Origin: Candidatus Dormiibacterota bacterium
GTDB lineage: Bacteria; Chloroflexota; Dormibacteria; CF-121
Direction of reading: 5' to 3'
DNA length: 64,000 nt
Assembly (NCBI GenBank): GCA_035544955.1
Contig: DASZZN010000028.1
Location: 16,500-80,499, forward strand
The first letter of the stretch is position 1. Every line of letters starts with the position of its first letter. This document shows positions 7,698 to 16,157 of the stretch, piece after piece. The translations under genes and the position numbers were made by a program. Under the pieces are notes generated by a model. It made no database searches and was not told where the DNA came from. It saw only the letters and a list, made by a program, of their open reading frames with translations.

Positions 7698-10600
7698 GTG
7701 CCACAGGTCACGCGCCGCGACTTTCTGAAAATCAGCGCCGCCGGGACCGGTGCGGCCGGCCTTACAGCCCTCGGCTTCGACGTGGCCCGGGCCGCTCAGG
7801 TCAGGCAGAGCTTTCACATCGCTGGCGCTACAGAGTCGCATTCGGTCTGTCCATACTGCGCGGTGGGCTGTGCCCTGGTCGCCCATACGAAAAAAAACGC
7901 CGACGGCTCTACCCAACTGCTGCAGATCGAGGGCAATCCGGACAGCCCGGTCAACGAGGGACGGCTCTGTCCGAAGGGTGCCACCGCCATGCAGCTCGCG
8001 ACCAGCGCCCGCCGCGTCGAAAACCCGTTGTATCGCGCGCCGGGATCGGACCACTGGCAGCAGATCACATGGGACGACATGCTCAACAAGTTGGCCCAGC
8101 GCATCAAAGACGCCCGCGATTCCAGCTTCGTGGCGACGGATGCGTCCGGAAACACGGTCAACCGCACGGAGGGGATTGCATTCGCCGGCGGCGCCGCCTT
8201 CAGCAGCGAGGAAGGGTACTTCGCCGCGAAGGTAATGCGCGGCCTCGGCCTGGTGCATCTAGAACAGCAGGCACGGGTTTGACACGGCCCCACGGTGGTC
8301 AGTTTGGCCGCCACATTCGGGAGAGGGGCTATGACCAACCACTGGCGCGACATCAAGAACGCCGACCTCATCATGATCAACGGCGCCAACCCGGCCGAGG
8401 CGCACCCAGTCGGATTCCAGTGGTTCCTCGCCGCTAAGAACGACCCCAAGCGCGGACCCGGCTCGGGCGGGGGCGCCAAGATCATCCACGCCGACCCGCG
8501 ATTCACCCGGACCTCGGCAATGGCCGACATCTATGCCCGTATCCGAACCGGCACCGATGTCGCCTACTTCGGCGGGCTGATCAATTACGTCTTGCAGAAC
8601 AACCTCTACCACGACGAATACGTGAAGAACTACACGAATGCCTCCTTCCTCGTGAAGCCGGCCTACGGTTTCAAAGACGGCCTATTCAGCGGCTACGATG
8701 CGGCGAACCGCAAGTACGACACCTCGTCTTGGGGCTACCAGATCGATACCGCCGCCAGTGACGCCTACAACGCGGCGCATCCGCCGGCTGGCGGAGCGAT
8801 TGCCACCATCGCCAAACGCGATGTGACGCTGCAGGACCCGCAGACTGTTTTGCAGCTGATGAAGCAGCACTATTCGCGCTACACGCCAGAGATGGTTTCG
8901 CGGATCACGGGTATTCCCCAGGATCAGTTCATGCGGATCGCCCAGCTGGTCGGTCAGATGGGCACGCCCGACAAGGTGATGACGATCGTCTACGCCGTCG
9001 GCCTGACCCATCACACCACCGGTGGCGAGCTGATCCGCTCCGGCGCCGTCCTGCAGTTGCTGTTAGGGAACATGGGCCGCGCGGGCGGGGGCATGAACGC
9101 CGAGCGCGGTCACGCCAACATCCAGGGCAACACCGACCACGCCATATCCTGGGAAATTCTCCCCGGTTACCTGCAGATCCCGGCGCCGCAACGGACGACC
9201 ATCGACCAGTACGTCGCGGCCCAGGCGCCCAAGAAGCTGGACCCCCATTCGTGGAACTTCTTTGGTACCAACTACAAAAAATTCCTGGTCAGCCTGCTCA
9301 AGGCCTGGTACGGCGACGCCGCGACCAAGGCCAACGACTTCGCCTTCAACTTCATCCCCAAGCCGGGGCAGAACTCCTCCTGGATGTCCATCTATGACCA
9401 GGCGCTCAAGGGCAAGATGCAGGGGCTGATCCTGAGCGGGATGACCGCCACCAGTATCGGTCCCGATTCGAACCGCGTGATGCAGGCGCTGGCGAATCTC
9501 AAGTGGCTGGTGGTGATGGATCCGCTTCCCACGACCAGCTCAGAGTTCTGGCGTCGCCCGGGCGTCGATGCGAAGTCGATCCAGACTGAAGTCTTCATGG
9601 TCCCGACCACGCACTGGATCGAGAAAGACGGGTCGTTCGTCAACAGCGGCCGCTGGTCGCAGTGGAAGGAGCAGGTGATCCCGCCGCAAGGCAACGCCCG
9701 GCACGACCACTGGGTCCTGGCCGACCTTTTGACGCGGGTCAAGGCCCTCTACCAACAGCAGGGCGGCAAGTTCCCCGACCCGGTGATGGCCCTGACCATG
9801 AATTACGCCAATCCGAAGCAGCCCACCCTGGACGAGCTCGCCCAGGAAGTCAACGGCTTCGACCTGACGACGAAAACGCGGCTGAGCTCGTTCGCCAACC
9901 TCAAGGACGACGGCACCACCACCGCCGGCGACTGGATCTACACCGGCAGCTACCCGGCGAGCGGCAACCTGATGAAGCGGACCGCCGGCGTGCAGGACGT
10001 GGCCAAGAATGACCCGACCGGGATGGGATTCTTCCCGAACTGGGCATGGTCCTGGCCGCTGAACCGGCGCATCATGTACAACCGCGCCTCCGCCGATCTG
10101 GCCGGCAATCCCTGGGACCCCACGCGTGCGGCCATCAAGTGGGACGCAACGCAGGCCAAGTGGGTGGGCGACGTCCCCGACTATCCAGCAACGATGAAGC
10201 CGTATACCCAGGACCCGAACGCCTGGCTGCCCTTCATCATGACCGGCGAAGGCACTGGTCGCCTCTTCTCGAATTCCATGCTCGATGGTCCCTTGCCCGA
10301 GCACTACGAGCCGATGGAGGCCCCGGTCAAGAATCCGCTGCATCCAAGCCAGTCGGAATCGCCAGTCGCCTTCATCTTTACGGGTGGCGGCGGCAAGTAC
10401 GCAAAGGTAACGGACAGTTTCGGCACCGTCGCCGACTATCCGTATGTCGCCACCAGCTACCGGCTCACCGAGCACGAGCACTACGTCACGCAGCACGTCC
10501 CCCTACTGGCCGGTCTGCAGCCGTCCCCGTTCGTGGAGATCCCGGAGGAGCTCGCTGCCCAGAAGAGCATCAAGAGCGGCGACCGCGTGCGGGTGCGCTC

Positions 10601-10844
10601 AAAGCGCGGCAAGATCGAGGTCCTCGCGCTGGTGACGAAGCGGCTCGCGCCGACGATGATCGACGGCCAGAAGATCTTCCAGGTCGGGCTACCGATTCAC
10701 TGGGGCTTCGTCGGCGTCTCGGCCGACGCGGACCCGAACAAGGGAGCGAACTGGCTGGTCAACTCGCTGACGCCGTTCGTTGGCGACGCCAATGCCTACA
10801 CGCCGGAGTTCAAAGCCTTCCTCGTGAATCTGGAGAAGATCTGA
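7698..10844 (+). CDS. fdnG: Formate dehydrogenase-N type alpha subunit, selenoprotein (Sec195)
   Basis: One gene of 1048 aa in which the TGA at 8280-8282 encodes selenocysteine. The frame on both sides is continuous (ARV-Sec-HGPTV), exactly the Sec site of FdnG/FdoG. Oxidises formate to CO2 at a Mo/W-bis-MGD centre. The N-terminus has a Tat signal (TRRDFLK, residues 5-11), and the 4Fe-4S cysteines are C51, C54, C58 and C91. The C-terminal part has the molybdopterin-dinucleotide binding domain (RVRVRSKRGKIEVLA). The GTG start has GGAGGA upstream. The operon continues with fdhE (ATGA overlap), the FeS subunit and an NrfD-type membrane subunit. With a Tat signal the active site faces the outside and electrons pass to the quinone pool. 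The sel genes needed for Sec are not in this window. Confidence 0.95.
8280..8312 (+). promoter_or_regulatory. UGA selenocysteine codon and bacterial SECIS hairpin of fdnG
   Basis: UGA at 8280-8282. Eleven bases later GGTGGTC (8294-8300) pairs with GGCCGCC (8306-8312) as a 7-bp helix (two G-U pairs) around the 5-base loop AGTTT, with a G in the second loop position as expected for SelB binding. Distance and size match the short bacterial SECIS of E. coli formate dehydrogenases. Confidence 0.85.
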
Positions 10845-11623
10845 TGCAGGTGCTGGAAGCCGCAGTCGCCTCGAATCCGTGGCCGCTCCGTCGGGAGCGC
10901 GCGGCAGAACTCGCCGAGCGCTATCCGCACGCGGCGGAGATGCTCCATCTGTACCAGGCCCTCACGGTCGTCCAGGAGGCCGCCAGTAGAATTCCCTCCC
11001 CTCACAACATTGCCTCCTTCGCGGTAGACCACGTTCTCCCGGGAGTCATCGACGTCACCGTCGAACGTGGACCGCGGGCGCTGCGCGACGGCGTGGTCGC
11101 GGTATACGCGTCGGCCAACCTCGAGGAGTTGATCCAGCGCTGGTTGGACCAGGAAACCTTGAATCCCGTCGAGACCTATCTTGCTCGCGCTTCGGCCTCT
11201 CCCCTTCTTGAATCCTTGGCTGCATCTCCTTCCAACTCTGGCGGAGGCTCTTCACTCCAGTGTCCGGCATGCGGAGGTCTCCCGCAGCTGTCGTACTTCG
11301 CCGTCTCCGGCGAGGCGCTGGTCAGCGGCCCGCGTTACCTCGTCTGCTCCCGGTGCGCCACTAACTGGATCTTCTCCCGGATGACCTGCGCCGGATGCGG
11401 TGAATCGACCGGCACCAAGCTTCCGATCTTCCAGGAACAGGAACGGTTCCCCCACGTCCGCGTCGACGGCTGCCAGACTTGCGGGAAGTACCTCCTAACG
11501 TTTGACCTGCGTCGTGACACTCGCGCTGTGCCGGTCGTGGACGAGATCGCCGCGCTACCGCTCGACCTGTACGCACGCGACCAGGGGTTGACCAAAATCA
11601 CGCCGAACCTGATGGGGAACTGA
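10844..11623 (+). CDS. fdhE: Formate dehydrogenase accessory protein FdhE
   Basis: 259 aa; the ATG overlaps the fdnG stop (ATGA). The C-terminal half carries four CxxC pairs (C140/C143, C168/C171, C182/C185, C210/C213), the rubredoxin-like iron-binding signature of FdhE. FdhE is needed for maturation of respiratory formate dehydrogenases and binds the catalytic subunit. The N-terminal half is helical, as in the family. The position between the alpha and FeS subunit genes supports the call. A stretch near 116-138 is serine/alanine-rich and probably a linker. Confidence 0.88.
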   Translation: MQVLEAAVASNPWPLRRERAAELAERYPHAAEMLHLYQALTVVQEAASRIPSPHNIASFAVDHVLPGVIDVTVERGPRALRDGVVAVYASANLEELIQRWLDQETLNPVETYLARASASPLLESLAASPSNSGGGSSLQCPACGGLPQLSYFAVSGEALVSGPRYLVCSRCATNWIFSRMTCAGCGESTGTKLPIFQEQERFPHVRVDGCQTCGKYLLTFDLRRDTRAVPVVDEIAALPLDLYARDQGLTKITPNLMGN

Positions 11624-11626
11624 GGC

Positions 11627-12400
11627 ATGGCACAACCGGTCGGATTCTTCACGGACACAACGCTCTGCATCGGATGCAAGGCCTGCGAGGTGGCGTGCAA
11701 GGAATGGAATGGCCTGCCCGACAACCCGCTCGAGTTTCGCGGCAGCTACGACAACACCGGCCAGCTCGACCACGCCAACTGGCGCCACGTTCGCTTCGTC
11801 GAACAAACGACCAAGAGTCCCGATAAGCCGATCGCCTGGTCGATGATGTCGGACGTTTGCAAGCACTGCGCCAACGCCAGCTGCCTGGAAGTCTGTCCGA
11901 CCAATGCCATCGTCCGAACCGAGTTCGACACGGTCTTCATCCAGCAGGACGTCTGTAATGGGTGCCGCGACTGCATCTCGGCCTGCCCCTACGGCGTCAT
12001 CGGTTTCAACAGCAACACCGGGACGGCGCAAAAGTGCACGTTCTGCTATGACCGCCTGCAAAACAACCTCAAGCCGGCCTGCGCGACCGCATGCCCGACG
12101 CAGTCGATCAAATTCGGCCCGCTCGATGAGATGCGCCAGACTGCGGCGACACGGCTCGCCACTCTGCATGCGCAGGGCATGAGCGAGGCTCGCATCTACG
12201 GCGACAAGGAGTACGGTGGCTTGCACGCCTTCTTCCTGCTGACAGACAAACCGGAGACATATAGCCTGCCCAGTACCGAAAGCGCGGTATTGCCCAGCCG
12301 CAACAACATTCCCGGCTACCTGGGCGCCGTGGTCACCGCCGTCGTAGCGGCCGTGGCGGGTCTGATCGCCTTCCGCCGCCGCGGGGAGGCAAAGCCCTGA
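11627..12400 (+). CDS. Formate dehydrogenase FeS (beta) subunit with C-terminal membrane anchor
   Basis: 257 aa with sixteen cysteines in four ferredoxin-like clusters: C14/17/20/24, C78/81/86/90, C110/113/116/120 and C137/140/152/156. A hydrophobic helix near the C-terminus (about 226-246, NIPGYLGAVVTAVVAAVAG) ends in RRR, an anchor as in FdnH. It transfers electrons from the alpha subunit to the membrane subunit. The ATG is 3 bp after the fdhE stop, and its stop overlaps the next ATG (ATGA). Confidence 0.92.
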   Translation: MAQPVGFFTDTTLCIGCKACEVACKEWNGLPDNPLEFRGSYDNTGQLDHANWRHVRFVEQTTKSPDKPIAWSMMSDVCKHCANASCLEVCPTNAIVRTEFDTVFIQQDVCNGCRDCISACPYGVIGFNSNTGTAQKCTFCYDRLQNNLKPACATACPTQSIKFGPLDEMRQTAATRLATLHAQGMSEARIYGDKEYGGLHAFFLLTDKPETYSLPSTESAVLPSRNNIPGYLGAVVTAVVAAVAGLIAFRRRGEAKP

Positions 12401-13293
12401 TGCCCGGCGAGCATTTCGTCGTGGCGCCGGGCTGGGCCTGGTACATCCTTCTGTACTTCTTCTTCGCCGGGATCTCCGGCGGTGCCTTTGTCATCGGCAC
12501 CATGCTGCGGCTCTGGGGCAGTGCGGCAGACGCCGCGGCCTCGCGACTCGCCTTCATCATCAGCTTCCCGCTGCTGCTGCTCTGCCCCATCCTCCTCACC
12601 CTTGACCTGGGCCAGCCGTTCCGCTTCTGGCACATGCTGGTCGATGTCGGGACAGGCGTACCGGCGTTCAAGGCGTACTCGCCGATCTCGGTGGGGTCGT
12701 GGGGGCTCCTGATCTTCGGGCTCTTCTCGTTCGTGATGTTCCTGGCCGCCGTCGGTGAGGGCGGGTACCTGCGCTGGCGCGTGCTCGCGGGCGCTGGCCG
12801 CGTCATGGGCAGCGCTTTGGGGAAGGCGTTTATGGTGATCGGCGCGATCGTCGGCTTCTTCATCGCGTCGTACACGGGTGTGCTTCTCGCCGTGAGCAAT
12901 CAGCCGGTGTGGAGCGATACGTGGACGCTCGGCGCCCTATTTCTCGCGTCGGGGCTGAGCGGCGCCGCCGCTACCATCTTGCTGCTGAGCCACGGCCGGC
13001 GCGACGCCGCGGTCACGGACGGCAAGTTGATGCTGGCGGACCGGTACTTCATCATCCTCGAGTTGGTCTTGATCGCCCTGTTCTTGATCACGCTGGGCGG
13101 CGTTGTGTCGAAGGTGCTGGGCGGTGGCTGGATCCTCCTCTGGTTGGTGGTCCTGATCGGCACCCTGGTGCCGCTTGTCGCCGAGTGGCGTCCGGCGCTG
13201 CTGCGCCAGCTTCCACCCGTGGTGGTGCCGGTGCTGGTGCTGGTCGGCGTGCTTGCCCTGCGCGCCGTCATCATTTTCAGCGCCCAGGCCTAG
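12400..13293 (+). CDS. NrfD/PsrC-type quinone-reducing membrane subunit
   Basis: 297 aa with about eight hydrophobic helices and no obvious haem-ligand histidines, unlike cytochrome b-type FdnI. The start FFFAGISGGAFVIGTML and LLTLDLGQPFRFWHML are typical of NrfD family proteins, which pass electrons between FeS proteins and quinone. As the last gene of the fdn operon it should connect formate oxidation to the quinone pool. It directly abuts the next gene (stop to ATG without a gap). Confidence 0.88.
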   Translation: MPGEHFVVAPGWAWYILLYFFFAGISGGAFVIGTMLRLWGSAADAAASRLAFIISFPLLLLCPILLTLDLGQPFRFWHMLVDVGTGVPAFKAYSPISVGSWGLLIFGLFSFVMFLAAVGEGGYLRWRVLAGAGRVMGSALGKAFMVIGAIVGFFIASYTGVLLAVSNQPVWSDTWTLGALFLASGLSGAAATILLLSHGRRDAAVTDGKLMLADRYFIILELVLIALFLITLGGVVSKVLGGGWILLWLVVLIGTLVPLVAEWRPALLRQLPPVVVPVLVLVGVLALRAVIIFSAQA

Positions 13294-13794
13294 ATGAAGG
13301 TTGGGGTCCTCCTGCCCTCCCGGTTCGAGGACCCGGGCGAGTTCCTCGCCGACGCGCGCGCGATGGAGGCGGCCGGCGCGGACAGCATCTGGCTGGAGGA
13401 AGGCGATGGCTACGATCCGATGCTGGCGCTGGCGGCGATCGCCGCGGTAACTGGCCGGCTGCGCCTTGGGCTGATCACGCTCAATACTCCCTCCCCCGCG
13501 GGGGGAGGGTCGGCGAGGGGGTTTGAGACCCTCCAGCACCTTTCCCGCCAGCGCGTCATCACTCTTATCCCCTCCCCCGCACGCGGGGGAGGGCAGGGTG
13601 GGGGTCTTTCAGGATCAGAGCGCTGGCGGCGGGTCGGGGTTCCCGCCGATCGAGAGGCGTGGGCGCGAACCCTCGAGGAGGCCCGGCCCGACTTCGACGG
13701 TGTGCTGGTCCCGCTCGACCCGAGACTGCTCGACATCTTGAGGCATCCCGAAGACGCGATCGACCGTTCCGACCTGATGCTGGCGCAAGGCTAA
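13294..13794 (+). CDS. Luciferase-like (LLM) flavin enzyme remnant carrying two palindromic repeats
   Basis: 166 aa. The first 62 residues (MKVGVLLPSRFEDPGEFLA, AMEAAGADSIWLEEG and ITGRLRLG-like AVTGRLRLG) look like the N-terminus of a bacterial luciferase-family TIM barrel. Instead of the rest of the about 300-aa barrel there are two in-frame copies of the palindromic repeat (13487-13522 and 13569-13605) and a short tail (DREAWARTLEEARPDFDGVL) ending at 13794. Most of the barrel is missing, so the protein is probably not an active oxidoreductase and may be decaying. It directly follows the fdn operon. Confidence 0.5.
   Translation: MKVGVLLPSRFEDPGEFLADARAMEAAGADSIWLEEGDGYDPMLALAAIAAVTGRLRLGLITLNTPSPAGGGSARGFETLQHLSRQRVITLIPSPARGGGQGGGLSGSERWRRVGVPADREAWARTLEEARPDFDGVLVPLDPRLLDILRHPEDAIDRSDLMLAQG
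13487..13522 (+). repeat. GC-rich palindromic repeat, copy 2
   Basis: TCCCTCCCCC arm, GCGG centre, GGGGGAGGG arm and a GTCGGCGAGGGGG tail. In-frame in the host gene, read as TPSPAGGGSARG. Confidence 0.75.
13569..13605 (+). repeat. GC-rich palindromic repeat, copy 3
   Basis: CCCCTCCCCCGC arm, GCGGGGGAGGG arm (about 10 bp stem) and a CAGGGTGGGGG tail. In-frame, read as PSPARGGGQGGG. The spacing from copy 2 is about 46 bp. Confidence 0.8.
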
Positions 13795-13801
13795 GGGTCG
13801 C

Positions 13802-14518
13802 ATGGCGCCTGGCGCTCGATTGGATCTCAAGGTGCTCGCCTTCGACGTCTTTGGCACCGTCGTCGACTGGCGCGGCGGGGTCGCCGCAGAAATGTCCAGC
13901 ATCGCGAAGGAGCGCCAGATAACGGTCGACGCGCCGGCATTCGCCGACGGATGGCGGAGCAAGTATCTGCCGTACCTCAGCCGCATCCGCAGCGGCGAGA
14001 TGCCCTGGCAGGTGCTCGACGGGGTTCATCGCGCGTCACTGCGTGAGCTCATCGGCGAACTGTCGATCCAGTCGCTGACCGAGGCAGACCTCGACCGCCT
14101 GGTTTTCGCCTGGCACCACCTGCCGCCATGGCCGGATGCCGTTGGCGGGATGTCCCGCTTGCGTTCGCGCTACGTTCTGACCACGCTCTCGAACGGCGGC
14201 ATGGCGCACCTGGTCGACCTCAACCGGGCGGCTCAGCTCCCCTTCGACTGCGTCCTCTCGGTCGAGCTGGTGCGGACCTATAAGCCGGATCCCCGCGTTT
14301 ATCGCCTGGTGCCCGATCTGCTTGTCGTTCGGCCCGAAGAGTCGATGATGGTGGCCTCCCACACCTATGACCTGGCCGCCGCCGCCGGCCAGGGGATGCG
14401 GACAGCATTCGTGCGGCGCCCTCAGGAATGGGGCGCCGGCAAGCCGGAAAAGCTCGACATCTCGGTCGACATCGTGGCCGACGACTTCCTCGATCTGGCG
14501 TCCCAACTCGGCGCCTGA
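13802..14518 (+). CDS. HAD-superfamily hydrolase, haloacid dehalogenase type II
   Basis: 238 aa. Motif I is LAFDVFGTVVDWRG with nucleophile Asp15, the usual DxFGT(L/V)VDW pattern of 2-haloacid dehalogenases. The helical cap follows, then motif II (TTLSNGG), motif III Lys in YKPDPRVY and an acidic motif IV region (VASHTYDLAAA) in which H replaces the more usual N/D. Members hydrolyse 2-haloalkanoates or small phosphoesters. It stands between the LLM remnant and the acyl-CoA synthetase on the same strand. Confidence 0.85.
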   Translation: MAPGARLDLKVLAFDVFGTVVDWRGGVAAEMSSIAKERQITVDAPAFADGWRSKYLPYLSRIRSGEMPWQVLDGVHRASLRELIGELSIQSLTEADLDRLVFAWHHLPPWPDAVGGMSRLRSRYVLTTLSNGGMAHLVDLNRAAQLPFDCVLSVELVRTYKPDPRVYRLVPDLLVVRPEESMMVASHTYDLAAAAGQGMRTAFVRRPQEWGAGKPEKLDISVDIVADDFLDLASQLGA

Positions 14519-14540
14519 CGACCGTGCGATCCTAGTAGCG

Positions 14541-16097
14541 ATGGCTATGCGCGTGAAGCCGGCCTGGGCGGTTCACCTGCAGCCCGGTAGCGAGATCCCG
14601 CTCGAGGACGAGGCCGCCCGTCGCTACCTTCGTCGCGGCAACCTGCCTGAGGCATTGCTGCGAGGGGGCGCACATCCAGCACTCGTCGCCGGCGAGATCG
14701 CCCTCTCCCACGACGAACTCCGGGCGGCTACTGGCCGCGCCGCGAGTCGCCTCCAGAAGGCGGGCGTCACTCAGGGAACCCACGCGGCCATGTTTGCCGA
14801 GAATTCGGGCGCCTGGATTATTTCCTACCTCGGGCTGCAGGTGCTGGGCGCGACCGTCGTTGGCATGAATCCGGCCTTTAAGGCCGCCGAGGCCGAGCAG
14901 ATCTTGGGCGATAGCCAAGCCGCCGTAGCGGTGGTCGATGCCGGACGGCAAGCCCTGGTCGAGGCGCTCCGCCCGCGACTGGCTGCCCTTCGAGCGACCG
15001 TCCGCGTTGAAGAAATCGGCTCCTCGGACCCAGGGACAATTCCCTCCCCCCTCGCAGGCACAGCTACTCCCTCCCCGGCTCGCGGGGGAGGGGAGGGTGG
15101 GGGCCTCAACGCCGATAGTCCCGCGCTCCTCCTCTACACCTCTGGCACGACGGGCCGGCCTAAGGGCGCGTTGCTCGATCACGGGAACCTCCTCGCGCAA
15201 GGGCGCGGCGTGGTCGAGGCGTGGCGATGGACGAAGACGGACCGGCTCGTGCTGGCGCTGCCGCTGTTCCATGTTCATGGGCTTGCGATCGCGCTCAACG
15301 GCTCTTTGATCGCCGGCGGCTGTGCCGTCCTTGTGCCGTTCACCCCGGAGAACGTCATTCGCGAGCTCCAGGCCGGCGGCACCATGTTCTTCGGCGTACC
15401 CGCGATGTACCAGCGCCTCTGCGATTACCTCGAGAAAAACCCGGCTGATCTGCGTCACATTCGGCTCTTCGTCGCTGGCTCCGCTCCCCTACCCACGACC
15501 CTGTTTGCGCGCTGCGAGCGAATCCTCGGACAACCGGTTCTGGAGCGTTATGGCATCACCGAAGGCGGGATCGTCGTCTCCAACCCGTACGATGGGCCGC
15601 GCCAGCCGGGCCGCGTGGGTTTCCCCTTGCCAGGCGTTGAGGTGCGGCTCGGTGACCAGGACGAAGTCCAGTTGAAGGGCGGCCAGGTCTTCAAGGGCTA
15701 TTGGCGGAATACCGCGGCCTCGGCCGACGCCTTCACCGATGGCTGGTTTCGCACTGGCGACGTCGGCGAGATCGGCGAGGACGGAACGCTCGCGATTCGC
15801 GGGCGTATCAAGGAACTCATTATCTCCGGCGGCTACAACGTCTACCCACGCGAGGTCGAAATGGTCCTCGAGCAGCATCCGGCAGTGGCGGAGGTGGCGG
15901 TGGCCGGGCTGCCGTCTGAACGCTGGGGCGAAGAGGTCACCGCGTTCGTGGTCGTGCGCTCTCCGGTGGATGCGCAGGAGCTGATCGCCTACGCGCGCGA
16001 GCGGCTATCGACCTACAAGTGCCCGCGCGCGGTGCGCTTCATCGACGCTCTCCCGCGCAACGCGATGGGAAAGGTCGCCCGCTCACAGCTCAGGTAG
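14541..16097 (+). CDS. AMP-forming acyl-CoA synthetase, malonyl-CoA synthetase (MatB)-like
   Basis: 518 aa from the ATG at 14541 (an open frame extends upstream inside the dehalogenase gene). ATP-binding P-loop YTSGTTGRPKGALL, A5 motif YGITEGG, A7 WFRTGDVGEI, A8 RIKELIISGGYNVYP and the catalytic Lys in GKVARSQL are all present. ALPLFHVHGL resembles MatB (malonyl-CoA synthetase). It activates a carboxylic acid to its CoA thioester. A linker of about 25 residues just before the P-loop is encoded by palindromic repeat sequence (PSPLAGTATPSPARGGG), an in-frame insertion in a surface loop. Confidence 0.88.
   Translation: MAMRVKPAWAVHLQPGSEIPLEDEAARRYLRRGNLPEALLRGGAHPALVAGEIALSHDELRAATGRAASRLQKAGVTQGTHAAMFAENSGAWIISYLGLQVLGATVVGMNPAFKAAEAEQILGDSQAAVAVVDAGRQALVEALRPRLAALRATVRVEEIGSSDPGTIPSPLAGTATPSPARGGGEGGGLNADSPALLLYTSGTTGRPKGALLDHGNLLAQGRGVVEAWRWTKTDRLVLALPLFHVHGLAIALNGSLIAGGCAVLVPFTPENVIRELQAGGTMFFGVPAMYQRLCDYLEKNPADLRHIRLFVAGSAPLPTTLFARCERILGQPVLERYGITEGGIVVSNPYDGPRQPGRVGFPLPGVEVRLGDQDEVQLKGGQVFKGYWRNTAASADAFTDGWFRTGDVGEIGEDGTLAIRGRIKELIISGGYNVYPREVEMVLEQHPAVAEVAVAGLPSERWGEEVTAFVVVRSPVDAQELIAYARERLSTYKCPRAVRFIDALPRNAMGKVARSQLR
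15039..15103 (+). repeat. GC-rich palindromic repeat, copy 4, with a partial copy before it
   Basis: The full copy is 15067-15103 (CTCCCTCCCC arm, GGCTCGC centre, GGGGGAGGGGAGGG arm and tail). The piece 15039-15058 (TTCCCTCCCCC, CTCGCAGG) looks like the left half of another copy, as if one repeat had inserted into another. Both parts are in-frame in the acyl-CoA synthetase gene. Confidence 0.75.
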
Positions 16098-16139
16098 CCC
16101 CCACCCCGCCCTCCCCCGCGAGCGGGGGAGGAAAAGGTG
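16098..16139 (-). repeat. GC-rich palindromic repeat, copy 5 (intergenic)
   Basis: CCCTCCCCCGC/GCGGGGGAGG stem around GA, with a CCCCCACCCCG flank. It is in inverse orientation to copies 2-4. It lies directly after the stop of the acyl-CoA synthetase and before the convergent MFS gene, where it may also act as a two-way terminator. Confidence 0.75.
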
Positions 16140-16157
16140 TGGAAGGCTCAGAGTGCG

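Noticed and set aside
10046..10843. Upstream extension of fdhE within fdnG
   Set aside because: The frame is open by chance inside fdnG; the ATG at 10844 overlapping the fdnG stop is the natural start.
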